Shown here one piece after another: positions 24,730-36,858 of a stretch of DNA of 64,000 bases. Location: positions 15,009,438 to 15,073,437 of the forward strand of contig CM060855.1 of the NCBI GenBank assembly GCA_030737835.1, read 5' to 3'. Below the pieces are notes generated by a model. That model had not been told where the DNA came from. It made no database searches and was given only the letters and a program-made list of their open reading frames with translations. Numbering within the stretch: the first letter of the stretch is position 1; each line of letters opens with the position of its first letter. The stretch is from Acorus gramineus. Lineage: Eukaryota > Streptophyta > Magnoliopsida > Acorales > Acoraceae. Made by a program: the position numbers and the translations under genes.

Positions 24730-27700
24730 TCACTTCTGACTTGCGTTGGGCGTCCGGCTGACTGCAGTCCTGCTGTTCGAATGTCCCTTGGCCTGTGATC
24801 GGTTACCTGCTCGAGATTGGCATGCCAAACAGAGCAACTTAGACTCGTTCGAGAGAAGGGATGTCTAAAATGAGGAGAAATACATGGCAATGTAGAATGC
24901 AGAAAGCATGCAGAGCTCATATATGCATTCCGCTGACTAAAACAGGAGGGGATATTAAACACGACAGAACATGGATGCGACATATAAATAGCCAGTATTA
25001 AAACAGCAAAAATTCAGAATTATTTAATGATTGAAAGATTCCATTATTGGTCAGGCAGATAATCCATCAGACGATGGATATACAAGATCCCAACTCACCT
25101 AAAAGACTAAGTGAGCAACCATAGATAAATGACACTTTTTTTTCAAGATCTTGAAAGTGTCTGACACCTGGATCACTGTCCTGAACGCTAACGCTCTGGG
25201 GGCATTTCAATTCTGAAATAATGACGAACTCCATGTATTCTAAACGCGAGTTCAGTATTTATTATTAATGGCATTTCTAGCCTGTTTTGTGATTTACTGT
25301 ATGTCACCTTATTTAGATTACATTTTCATTCAGTTTCTTACTTATCATATCATAGTTAAGTGAATTGCAATGAAAGTCCCTCATGGCACAGTTAAGGGCT
25401 TTTTGACACATGACACTTTGTCATGGAAATACCATGATGAGAAACTACAACATTAAGGCAGCACAACATAAATTTCTTGTCAACTAGTTTCAAAGAATGA
25501 AATCAAAATATTAATTTAATGACACATGATCAGTTAAAGCAATAGACGATAAATTTAACAGAAAATCAATAGATATTCACAAAATCTCCATAAAATGGAT
25601 GCCATAAAACAAATTTGTGGTTGATAAAAGAACAGTGGAAAATTGCTATTCAACGAAAAAAGAGTTAGTACAGCAAGTAGGAAATTAGCATCATTTATAA
25701 ATGTTTTTTGTTACATGGATCACGTTCCTCACATGTATTTTAAAAAAAAAATAGAGAGACTGCTGGGAGAACACAGAAGATTCATAGCTTGTGCATGTTA
25801 GTTCACATATCATTAAAAATAGCTGATGGTTTTTCATCCTAGAGGAAATGCTGAACCTAGATGAAGAACTAGCAACCAATAAACATAAACTTAACCAATA
25901 AATGTAAACTTACCATTGCTTGGTAATGAGAGCCGTTTCTGGACCTGGGAATTATTCAGTTGAGACATCCTTTCTTTCGGATTACTGTAGGATCGAGCGC
26001 CCAGTCCGGAAGGCCTAGAGTTTGCTTCATCGGTCACAACTTCGAGGGTCAGCCTCAATTTTGACTTGCTTGACAATGCAGTAGATGAAGAACCACTTCC
26101 ATCTGAATGAGACGGACCATTTTTCTTAATTGTTACATTAGGATGAATGGCAGAAATGGGTTTCCTGCCGACTGGTTTGCTTGGAGTCTTCACACCGTCT
26201 TCCCCCCCTGCCAAACCATTCTCATGGATGTTCGCTCCATCTTTGATATTTGTGTCAAGGAATCGGTTTTCCCATGGACGAACAGCCATCCATCTCTCCA
26301 GCCAGTTCCAACCCCAGTTGTTTTTATCTAATTCAAAACCCACAGGAGCTGCTGCCTGTCTTGAACCTGCCTTCCACTGCAGCAAAAAAGAAATGATGAT
26401 ATTAGTATTTATGGAAATTCATTATATAGGTATGACACTGAAGTATAGATAGCAATCATAATCCGATATCTTCTACATGGTAATGGAGACAAGTACAAAA
26501 CAGATACAGGAGAAGATTATATATGAAAATGTTCATTTGTACACTTGCTTATATTTTTCAATGAGTGGGTGTTTGCAGTTGAGTTTCACAGCATATGAAT
26601 ATTAAAGGGTGGACTAGAGTAACATGAAATGAGTCGTTGAGTGCAAAAAGCTAAAATAAAAAGGTTCAAGAAGCAATGACAAAGACAAAGGGTAAATAAA
26701 GCATTTTGGAGCAACATTCCATGGGAGTAAAATGGAGGAGAACCATGCCGGCGAGGAGATAATAATGTTAATCCCGAAGCATTTGCTAAGAACCCCTTTC
26801 CTAGGTTGCACATGCACCACTTCATAGTCTTTCAGCAAAAAATTGTGCTCAATCAAATTCTTCTAACAAGGATTTACCTGATGAGAAATGGCATATGCCA
26901 TGGCTCTCTCACGCTTGGCAGCAGCTTCTTGCCTCTTAATCAATTTCGCTTGAATGTCCTCAACTGACCCAATGCTGTCACACCAACCTTCCTGCACAAA
27001 GAAACAAATTAGAGTGAGTACACTTGACATGTCAAGCAGGATGAGTTGACCATCAACAATATGCATAAGAAATAGAAACGTGGTCAAAACACAAGGACTG
27101 CATATGTCTTTTTTGTCATTGTTACTACAAGATGTACATGCACTTGTCAGCAGAAGAAATCAAAAGCAACTGTATGCATAGAAGAATCAAGTAAAGACCC
27201 AATCACAAAAATTATTCAAACATAGAATATGAAAGTGACACCATTTTTTACTGTGCCATAAAAATATGGCATGAAAATGTAAGCAGCTCATTAGATACAA
27301 AAAAATTCTTCTTTTTTTTTTTTTCATTTCAACAACTCTAGATTTTACATGATGATGGTGATGTCTGCCAGCTTGCGGAAATAAAAATTTTGTACCTCTG
27401 TTTCTCGAACATGAGCCTCATTCACAAGCTGTTGTTGAAGATTTTGCTGCTCCAGCTGGCTTTCCAATGCAATACGTACACGCCTTGCTCTGACACGAGC
27501 CTGTACCCTCACTAAAGCTTGCATGCAACGAAGAGTAACGGCGGCTTGCTTTCTGACAGCATGGCCTCTGACAAGAGCCTGAAGTCTAACCAGTCCTTTT
27601 AATGCCCGAAGTGCACGTTTTGCCTGAAAATCAACAACTTCGGATGACTCACAGCCATAAATTCTATCAATGGTGACATATTATTCATCTTGCTAAAAAT

Positions 27701-28953
27701 AAAATGCAGATCGTCCAAGACAGTAACAATTGTTGATTCCTGGAAATGCAGGTTTCATGGTTGTGAGAGATCATGACATTAACGTGTAAACAGCACACCA
27801 TCATTTCTATATATAAGGCCGCTTGATCCAATGCCCATAATTGTTATTCAATGCACTAACTCTATTCTATGAGCCTTCTTCATGAGGTAAGCAAATTAAA
27901 TTCTGGGCCTCAAGTAAGATCACCTCACTCAAGTTTGGGATAAACATGGAATTACATAATACTGAGAGAGAGAGATATCGATATATACCAGAAATCCTCT
28001 AAAAGCAGTTTGGATAACAGTAGCAGCCCATTCCTCTTTTACATTCCCTGGATTTTGAGCAGAAGGCTGTACGTGAAGCAAATTTGCGGTTGAGCATGCA
28101 GTATCAGAGCATGAATGGATGTCAGCATCTCCAGTTGATTGAGTGCCACCATGGGCATAGTCATCATCTGGGATAGTGCTCGCAACCTCAACAGAGTCCT
28201 TTTGCCGGTGCCAAAACCTACCGCCAGATGCCCTCTTCTGTTAATTTTGCAACAACAAATTCAGATGGGATCAGCAAACATTAAAGTGGAACCAAATATT
28301 GTGGTTGAACTTTCCATATAATTATCTTAGAGACAATTCAATAAAGGAGAACAACAATGCCTGTAAGCTGTAAACCAAAAAAAAGAAAAAGAAAAAATCC
28401 CGTAAGCATGTAAGAATAGAACAATGAAAATGGCAAGTTCAATGTGATTGAGTTCTCACTCCACGGTAAGATTTCCTACACTAAATGTCAAATTCTAGAT
28501 AACCCAAAAGCATTAATAGCTGCAATTCTTACCATACACTTTAATTAAAATTTTCCAACTTCTCAAATTTGCGACCAAAGAAGAAACTCACACAAAGTTA
28601 ACTTTCCAATTATTATTGACCAAATATTGAGCTACATATTTTGATAAGGACTTATTTTTCAGCAACAGCAAGATACCAATCAATTGCATTAAGCTTTTCT
28701 TATACCTTCTTAAACCCTTCATTATGGGGTACAACAAATATTACTGATGCAGCATCCAGTGAAATATTTTTTTTCTTAGCCATGCAATAGATGATGTGAA
28801 TAAGATTTGTATACTCCAATTAAAATGAGAAATAAATCTCCAATTCCATGGGAAGGAGGTCATACTCACATTCTCATTCTTTTCCAAATGCTGCAATTTC
28901 TCTGACTTCTTGAGACCAACCAATGTCTTCAGCCACTTCCCAGAAATACCCAT
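24730..28953 (-). CDS. IQD protein (IQ67-domain calmodulin-binding protein)
   Basis: Six coding exons: 28953..28870, 28237..27989, 27623..27396, 26991..26878, 26376..25914 and 24806..24730 (stop TGA 24732). Phases agree throughout, giving 404 residues. The start is [16 protein letters not shown], the typical IQD opening. The IQ67 region (about residues 98-164) has [14 protein letters not shown] across the exon 2/3 border, the hallmark intron site, then [14 protein letters not shown] and [14 protein letters not shown]. Next come [14 protein letters not shown], a [16 protein letters not shown] patch and a Ser-rich tail with SNPKER and KKRLSLP-like QKRLSLP. IQDs bind calmodulin, microtubules and the membrane or nucleus as scaffolds. 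The WLERWM patch fits the IQD5-8 group. A leader intron is likely (donor about 29350, acceptor AATCGCAG about 28981). Confidence 0.94.
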
Positions 28954-31508
28954 GACGCCAATCACGTCGATTCACTGCCTGCGATTCAAACAGTTGACCC
29001 AAACCAAAACAACAATGTCCATTATAATTATACATATAATACTAAAGAAATCACAGAACCAATGTCAAAATATCATTACAGAGGTGTTTCTCAATAACAA
29101 TCAGCATATGACACAAAGACAAAGTGTGAGCAATGTCAAATTGAATGCAGTGCAGTCCACTCACGGTGGTGAAAACTTAGAGAGAAAAATCTCAACTTTG
29201 ATACACCAAAACAAAATCAAACTCCAAATTTTGTAACCCCAAAAAAACAGCGACCAAAAAAAATTCAATTTTTTCAAGAGCACAGAGTCCGTTCATCAAA
29301 ACCCAAATGAAGAGACAAAGAGCAGATAGAGATTCCAAGAAACCCTAACCTCAACTTCAAAAAATGGTCGCATAAAGAAGTTCCCCAGAGTCTCCGATCC
29401 ACATCAAAAACCCTTTCAAAAAAATTCAATTCCTGCTTTTTCAAACCATGTCCCACTTCACTCTCTCTCTCTGTCTCTCTACAAAAAGATGACAACTTTA
29501 CGTTTGTCCTGTCGGAGCACCTGCCGCCGATTGCTATTCTCTAGCTAACCCCAGTGGCGCTCGATCTGGCCGTCCATTAAATCCATCAACGGTTCAGATC
29601 GTCAAGAAAACATTTATATATAGAACTATTTATAAGAAAAAAAAATGAAAAACGTTATATATACATAGTAGATGGAATCTATTGTGGACCAAAACAAAAG
29701 TGCATCAGCTTTCGATGACATGAAATTTGATTAGATACGATGTCATTGCCCAGGTTTTGTTGTTAAATTACTTGATGCCCACACTGACATCTGGAATATC
29801 AGATGCCATTCTCTTGCTATCTTTTATTTATAAAGTTTTTATTATTTAATTAATTAGATAGATGAGGGGTGACTAAACGTAAATAAAATTTATAAACGAC
29901 TGAAAATAATTTGGCATGGGAAAAATTTTTATATCAAAGAAATATATGAGATAGAATAATACAACTCTAGAAATATTTTAAATATCATGATACATTTTAT
30001 AAACAAATATTTTCTTAGGTTAACCTTTGGATTGCTCTATCCAAGTAGGGTTTTGGGACCTTTGGATTGTTTTGGTATTTGGCTGTTTACAATATTTTTT
30101 TTTTAATTTTTTAATTTTAAGTCTAAAAAAATTATAGGATTTAGTGATCGATCCTTCGCTTCTTTGTATTTTAGTTTTAATTCTCAGATTTAAAAAATAT
30201 ATTCTTTTTTAATCCCTTTGAGAAACTAAAAAAAAAATTAAATAATTTAAAGATAGGTCATTCTTAAAAACATATTTTTTAAATTTGAAGATTAAAATTA
30301 AAATATAAAGAAGTAAATGATTAATCATTAAATCTTATGATTCATGGAATCTTAAAAATAACAAATCTTTTTTTTTTAGATGTGTGTGTGTGTGTGTGTT
30401 TTTGGGGTGTTAGTGGTACCACCAAAAAGTGTGGCATGTAAAAGTTGTTGATATAACGTTGATGAGAAGAGACTGTGGTTTTGGATCCTTGGATTCCTTT
30501 TGCGTGTGAGAAAGATCAGAGAGAATCAAATAAGGGCAGGCATGGTTTGACTGAGTCTGCTTGGATTTATTCTGTACCATGTACTGATGCATGCAATGTG
30601 ATCCCATTATTATTATTATCATTATTAATTGTCTCTTCCATGGCACATCACATGCTTAGCTTCTCTCCGTCAGTCAGCAGGGCAACGTGATTCGTGTTTA
30701 ACAAACATATATATCTGATGGTTTTCTTCCTTACATGGTGAGTGGTGTGTTAATGCAGAGTAATAATGTATCATGAAAATATTATTTTAGAGCTAGTTCA
30801 ACAATGAATTAAATATTTTGAAGATAATTTATTTTAATTTAAAAAAAAAATTCATAAATTTTGTCTATATTTATATTTATTCAAATTAAAATAAAAAATT
30901 GGGATAATGCTATTCTAGCCTATCAATGGAATTAAAAATCTCCATTTTCTTTTCAAAATCAGAATAACCGTATCCACTTTATCTCATTTTTTTTTTATGT
31001 CAAACGAGATAAATTGTCATCTCCTTCACTTATTACTATAATTAACCTTTATCTCACTAATTATCTTCTTGTCAAACCATGCCTTAAAGCTTGCATATTA
31101 TGGTTGAATCGATGCCACGACCACCACGGTTCATTTATGTGCTTCTCTATTATACCCTTTCATCTCTAATTCTCTACCGCAAACTTTATGTTACTAAAAT
31201 CCCGTTGAAAATGGGTTAAATTGAGTTTTCGGGAAAAAACTAACGGCCAAAGTCTGTTTTGAACTGAGTTTTTGAGAAAAAGCTAACGGCTAAAATCGTT
31301 TTGAAGAGGATCTAAATCTATGTAGTGGGAGGCATCTTAAATAATACGTCTTTTTAGCCAAGGGACACTATTTTTATAGGGCTTTTATCTTTACCCTTCT
31401 TGAAAGCAAGGTAAAGAAAAATTGTCACAAGCTCTATTGAGCAGGTTTTAAGTGGGTGTTAATCTACAATATATTATAGGTTCATATTTGATGTTTATTT
31501 GCCTAAAT

Positions 31509-32045
31509 GCTTAAATGGAGGTTGTAAAAAAAAAACCCCACAAGATTGCAACCCCACACCCAAAAAAAAATTTGGGGGGTGGTTACAATCTGGAAGGGAA
31601 AACAAAAGAATAAAGAAAAGAGTAGGGGGGGGGGGGGAAGGTGAGGACGGTGGTGGACGTGGTGAGAGGAGGAGGGTGGCGATAGAGATAGTGGCGGTGG
31701 TGGTGATGGGAGGAGGGGGAGAGAGAGGAGAGAAAAAGAAAGATTGAAAGAGAGGAAGAGAAAGAGAGAGGGGGAGGACGGTGAGGAGGGGGAGGGCAGA
31801 GGCGGCTGGTGGAATTCACCGCCCTCTCTTTCTCTCTTCTCTCTCTCCTCCTCTCCCTCTCTTCCCGTCACCCTCCCCCCCACCCACCCCCCACTGACAT
31901 TGCCTTCCTCTGGCCACCACCTCATCCGTCGTCCACCGGCCCTCCTCCCACTCACTCTCTCTTTTTACCTTTTTTTCATGTTGCAACTCCATCCCCCCAA
32001 AAAAATTTCAGGTGGGGTAACAACATGGTGAGGTTGCTGTAGCCC
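31509..32045. repeat. Foldback element with purine left half and pyrimidine right half
   Basis: From about 31620 to 31800 the plus strand is nearly all G/A (GGAGGA, GAGAGAGG). From about 31820 to 31975 it is nearly all C/T (CTCTCC, CCCTCC), so the halves can pair. Outer parts are also roughly inverted: GATTGCAACCCCACACCC on the left and GTTGCAACTCCATCCCCCC on the right, each beside a long A run. No clear target duplication was found. Open frames here are compositional. Confidence 0.6.
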
Positions 32046-32134
32046 CCCTATAGCCCTACTTAATATCTCCCTTAAAGATGACTTTATACAAAGAAAGAAA
32101 AAAGAAAACAAAAAAGATATTTAACATTGTGCGG

Positions 32135-32840
32135 TATCGCATCCCCGTTTGAAAAGCACAACAAACAAATGGGTGGAGATTTGGAAAGTTAAAATCTCGT
32201 CAAAAGTAAAATTCTTTTTGTGGTTGATGTATAAAAAAAAGTTGCTCATAAAGGTCTATCAAGCAAAATGGGCTTATGGGACATACACGTTGTGTAGTTC
32301 GTGTGGAGAAAGAGAGGAGATTGTCCTACGTATCATGTTAGAATGCCTATTAGAATGCATGTTAGAATGTGGAGGAGACTCGCTAAGGGCCTAAGGCTAC
32401 AGACCTTGTGGATGGGTTTTCTATTTTAGAGAAGCTATGGAGCGCAAGGAGGTCTCTGTGTGCTCGGGGAGACAAGAGTGTCTCAGCCAAAGTCTCGCAG
32501 ATCTTGATTCTGACAATGGTTTGTGCCTTTTGGCTCTCTCGTAACCACCTTTTGTTTAGGGGAACCCGCGCTTATGAAGGGAACATTTTGGGAGTCAGTT
32601 GTACAATATATAAGTGTGGCTTGTGCAGGAGCAAGGATGATTGGCCTTATGAGGGGAAAGCTTTGTATTGAGTAGTCACTTTTTGATAGGTTTTCTTGTA
32701 TTCGAGATGTTATAGTAGATCTCTCATCTACTGAATGTCTTCAGATGAGTCTTCTACATTAACTTTCCATTTGGACATTACCTTTCTTTGAATAAAATTA
32801 AAACTAATGCCTATCGTTTTTATCAAAAAAAAAAAAAAAA
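32135..32840 (+). mobile_element. 5'-truncated LINE, zf-RVT end of ORF2
   Basis: Translation shows the reverse-transcriptase-associated zinc-binding region of plant LINEs: WVEIWKVKISSKVKFFLW, then CSSCGEREEIV, then FWLSRNHLLFRG, broken by stops and shifts. The insert ends in a 17-base A tail. Near-perfect duplications ATTGTGCGG and ATTGTGCAG lie at 32126-32134 and 32841-32849. The last ~80 bases before the tail (TTACCTTTCTTTGA phrase) recur in the inserts at 47.1 kb and 56.6 kb. Confidence 0.8.
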
Positions 32841-33722
32841 ATTGTGCAGAATCATTGGCACTTGATAGTATAAAAAATTTCAAAACATTGCAAAACAAAA
32901 TCCAAAGTTTATTATAAATCCACTCTAATAGAACGTTAGCATGCAATTTTTTTATATCAATTTTAAATCTCCTTAATAAATCCTAATTATATGTTAAGAA
33001 GTTGATCTCACAAATCATGGAGCAAAAACAAATCGTATAAGAAACATAAAGAATAAAAATCCTTATAAAAATCAATCAAGGTGTGCTTTAATTGTTAATC
33101 TTCTAAAATATTGTTGTTTTTTTTTTTATCTCCACTTAATTGTTGAAACTTTGCTGTTGCAAATCTTTCATCTTATTTATGTTGATTGAAGTTCTCGTCA
33201 ATATAAAAAGCGTTTTTTTAATGCGTTGAAAAAATAAGAAAAAATATACTTAAAACGGCAGGAGAAAAAACAAACGCAAAAACAAGTTTTTCCGTTTGGT
33301 TGCTCTACCGGTGTTCGCCACTATCAACACGAGTAGGATGTGGATCCAAAGAGACAATAAATAGAGTACCCTATATAAATTATTGATTTTCCATCTAACC
33401 TTAGCCAAAAAGGTTTTGATATTCTCAAATAATAATGATTTTAATAATATAGTATATAAAATTAATTAACCCATTATATAAGGTACCGTAAAAAAAAAAA
33501 ACATAAAAGATACATGCATTCAATAATATATATATATAATTTTATAAAAAATATATTTTATCAATTTTAAACATGTAAATCATACATAAAAATAAATAAA
33601 AAATAAAAAATTAAACCATACAAGAATAAAACTGGTCAAAGACAGCCAGCCAAGGGAGTCAAAGTTCCCCGGAAAAAGGAAAGTAACTAACAAAGGCCCA
33701 TCACGCACCATCCACGCGAGCG

Positions 33723-33799
33723 GAAGAGTCTAGAAGTGTGATCTCAGCCGTCCAAAAATGATTCCAGCCTGGAAAGCCGGAGTACCTTCTAGACCCTTC
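33723..33799 (+). promoter_or_regulatory. Two near-consensus heat-shock elements upstream of DnaJ
   Basis: GAAGAGTCTAGAA (33723-33735) matches GAANNTTCNNGAA with one mismatch, and TTCTAGACCCTTC (33787-33799) matches TTCNNGAANNTTC with one mismatch. They lie about 220-300 bases before the start codon of a J-domain protein, as expected for heat-shock-factor control of a chaperone gene. Confidence 0.6.
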
Positions 33800-34019
33800 T
33801 CCACACCTCCTTTCGTCCCACGCTAACCCTTCCTTCGAAAACAAAAATCCCAAAAATAAATATATAATAAAAAATGACCATATATTAAAAGCAAACTCAT
33901 ACAATCGTCGATCATCGACACGTTTTTGTGGTCTCTCTTTCGTCGACTCTTTTTCGAATCGTCCGATCTCATCGAGTTTTTTTTTTTTTTTTTGTGGATC
34001 TGATCGTGAGGAGGAGAAG

Positions 34020-36858
34020 ATGTTCGGGAGGGCGCCGAAGAAGAGCGACAACACGAGGTACTATGAGATCCTCGGAGTGTCGAAGAACGCGTCCCAGGAT
34101 GACCTCAAGAAGGCCTACCGGAAGGCCGCCATCAAGAACCATCCCGACAAGGGCGGTGACCCCGAAAAGGTATTCAATCGTCCTTTGATCGGTCGGTCTG
34201 ATGTGTTCTTCGATCTGTTGATTCTGAGCGCGATTTGCTTGATTTGCTTGTCCGTCGATCCGTGGATTCGTTGTTTATTATCGATTTTAGATTCTCTTTT
34301 TACAATATATCTTTATGATTGTTGAAATTGGTAACATCGAAAAATTGCTTCTTTAAGTGCCTTGTATTCGATGTGTCCCTTGATTTTTTATAAATTTTTT
34401 TTTTAATGATAAGAGGTTTTGCTTTTGATTAGTTTATTATAAGAGGTTAAATAATCATTATTCAATCGTCATTAATCATAATTCGTAATATCCACATAAA
34501 GAACGCTCGCTTTAAATTTTCAATGTCTGTACTATCTCAGCGTGTTTGATTCTTTAGGCAGCGTTTGCAACCGATTGATTGAAATTCAATTATTGGATTT
34601 TGTTTTAAAAAAAACCCCATTGTCATCATTTTTAGAGATTATAAAACAACAAAAATAGCATTCAGAATCAATCAATATGAAAGTCATCTTTTTTTAATTT
34701 TTTCAAATGCAAAATTAGTCTCTACTGCAGACCACAGTTGACATGGGTCATTTTCCTTTGAACTTTCTTGCTTGCCCTTCAAATCGAAATGGTAACTCTC
34801 ATTATGAGTTGGTTTGTACTTTGAATTATGCTGTATGTTTGTGGATAAACCTAGCCTTTCTCAATATCATGTTTTATATCTTAGTGATGATTGTCTTTTT
34901 TTACCCCTTTTAAATTGTATAAATATGTTTAGTTTGTCATCCAATCTTATCTTTGGCTCTTTGGTTTGCAGTTTTATCGGTAGTGTGGTTCCGTTCTGTT
35001 CTTATAATGGTTCTCTGATTTTTCCCCAATTATGTCCTTTTTTGCAGTTCAAGGAATTGGCTCAAGCTTATGAGGTCTTGAGTGACCCAGAGAAGCGTGA
35101 GATATATGACCAATATGGAGAGGATGCCCTCAAAGAGGGAATGGGCGGTGGAGGTGGCGGCCATGATCCTTTTGATATCTTCCAATCCTTCTTTGGTGGT
35201 AGTCCTTTTGGAGGTGGGTTTCATGTTTATGATTCAGCAATTCTGGTTTGTGACTCCTTTTTTGTTGTCCTAGGGAATTGATATTTTGCTTGGTTTGCAC
35301 ATACTCAGTGATAGTTGATTAATTTGTTTGTCCATCTCGAGGGTTTGACAGCTGCATGGGTCAGTGGCATTTTTGATATAGATAGATATAGATATGAATA
35401 TTCTGTGTTTGCTCTTTTTCTTATGAGTGTGATCTTTTTTTGCCTAACCATGTAAATGTCATTAAAAAATAATGTGTTCCACTGTTTAGATGAAGCAAGC
35501 TTAATCTTGAAATCTGGATTTATTTCATGTCAAGTTTTATTTTAGAATTAATTTAGTTTCTTGAAAAATAACACCTTGTAGACTTTAACGTTTGAAATGC
35601 TGTTGGTCGGCAGGTGGTGGTAGCAGCCGTGGAAGGAGGCAGAGAAGAGGAGAGGATGTTGTTCATCCACTTAAAGTTTCGCTGGAGGACCTGTATAGCG
35701 GTACATCAAAGAAGCTTTCACTTTCTCGGAATGTCCTCTGCCACAAGTGCAAAGGGTGAGTCAATTGTCATCTCTGAATGATCCATTTTTACTTGATCAA
35801 TTGATTGGTATGGCCTGATAATTTTAAGTGTTTATTTTTGTATTCTTGGATTGCAGAAAGGGATCAAAATCAGGTGCTTCAATGAAGTGTGCCGGTTGTC
35901 AAGGCTCAGGAATGAAGGTCTCCATCCGACAGTTGGGTCCTTCCATGATTCAACAGATGCAGCACCCTTGCAACGAATGCAAGGGGACTGGTGAGACCAT
36001 CAGTGACAGGGATCGCTGCCCTCAGTGCAAGGGTGAGAAAGTTGTTCAGGAGAAGAAGGTTCTTGAGGTCATTGTTGAGAAGGGAATGCAGAATAGCCAG
36101 AAGATCACCTTCCCTGGAGAAGCAGATGAGGCGGTGTGTGATCATCATCTCTCCTTTGTTTCCCCTCCTTTTGAATCTGTTTAGACACTCCCTACTGATC
36201 TTCCAGTATCTGGATTATTGTTTTTTTGCAGCCGGATTGCATTACGGGTGATATCGTGTTTGTCCTCCAACAAAAGGAGCACCCCAAATTTAAGAGAAAG
36301 GGAGATGATCTCTTCGTTGAGCACACGCTCTCTCTCACGGAAGCTCTCTGTGGTTTCCAGTTTGTGTTGACCCACCTTGATGGTAGGCAGTTGCTTATCA
36401 AGTCCAACCCTGGCGAAGTTGTGAAGCCTGGTAATGCTGTTATTCCTTTCTTTTAATCATTAGTTATGCAGATTGAATTCCAAATGATTCTTTGAGCTCA
36501 TCGAAGTTTTCAATTTTTTTTTTTTTTGACAGATCAATTCAAAGCCATCAATGATGAGGGGATGCCGATGTATCAGAGGCCATTCATGAGGGGGAAGCTA
36601 TACATCCACTTCACGGTAGAGTTTCCTGAATCGCTGCTGCCGGAGCAGTGCAAGGCTCTTGAGGTGGTGCTGCCCCCAAGGACTTCCAGCCAGCTAACGG
36701 ACATGGAACTGGACGAGTGCGAGGAGACGACCCTGCATGACGTGAACATCGAGGAGGAGATGCGGAGGAAACAGCAGGCTCAGGCCCAGGAAGCTTATGA
36801 TGAGGATGATGAAGACATGCATGGTGGTGCACAGAGGGTCCAATGTGCCCAGCAGTAG
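34020..36858 (+). CDS. DnaJ (ATJ2/ATJ3-like): Type-I (DNAJA) J-domain cochaperone, farnesylated
   Basis: Exons are 34020..34169, 35048..35213, 35614..35755, 35857..36133, 36232..36430 and 36533..36858, giving 419 residues, the usual ATJ2/ATJ3 size. The J domain (about 13-75) holds the HPD triad at 41-43, which triggers Hsp70 ATP hydrolysis. A Gly/Phe region with [12 protein letters not shown] follows. The zinc domain has four CxxC pairs (C148/C151, C164/C167, C191/C194, C207/C210). The client-binding C-terminal part has [17 protein letters not shown]. The protein ends VQCAQQ, a CaaX box farnesylated in the Arabidopsis relatives. It delivers unfolded clients to cytosolic or ER-surface Hsp70. 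The intact ORF, correct splice sites and upstream heat-shock elements indicate a working heat-responsive gene. Confidence 0.97.

Larger units (their letters stand above)
29520..33720. other. Intergenic region between IQD and DnaJ genes
   Basis: The region is AT-rich with homopolymer runs, a (GT)n microsatellite at about 30382-30399 and two repeat elements at 31509-32045 and 32135-32840. The stretch 30410-30700 is somewhat GC-richer but has no recognisable coding or RNA gene. Confidence 0.5.

Noticed and set aside
31503-31955. 150-codon frame in the foldback element
   Set aside because: It reads Ser/Pro/Arg/Glu low complexity across a purine/pyrimidine repeat and is not a gene.
33649-33672. 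CAGCCAAGGGAGTCAAAG, resembling miR169
   Set aside because: It differs from miR169 at several positions and no complementary arm is visible nearby.
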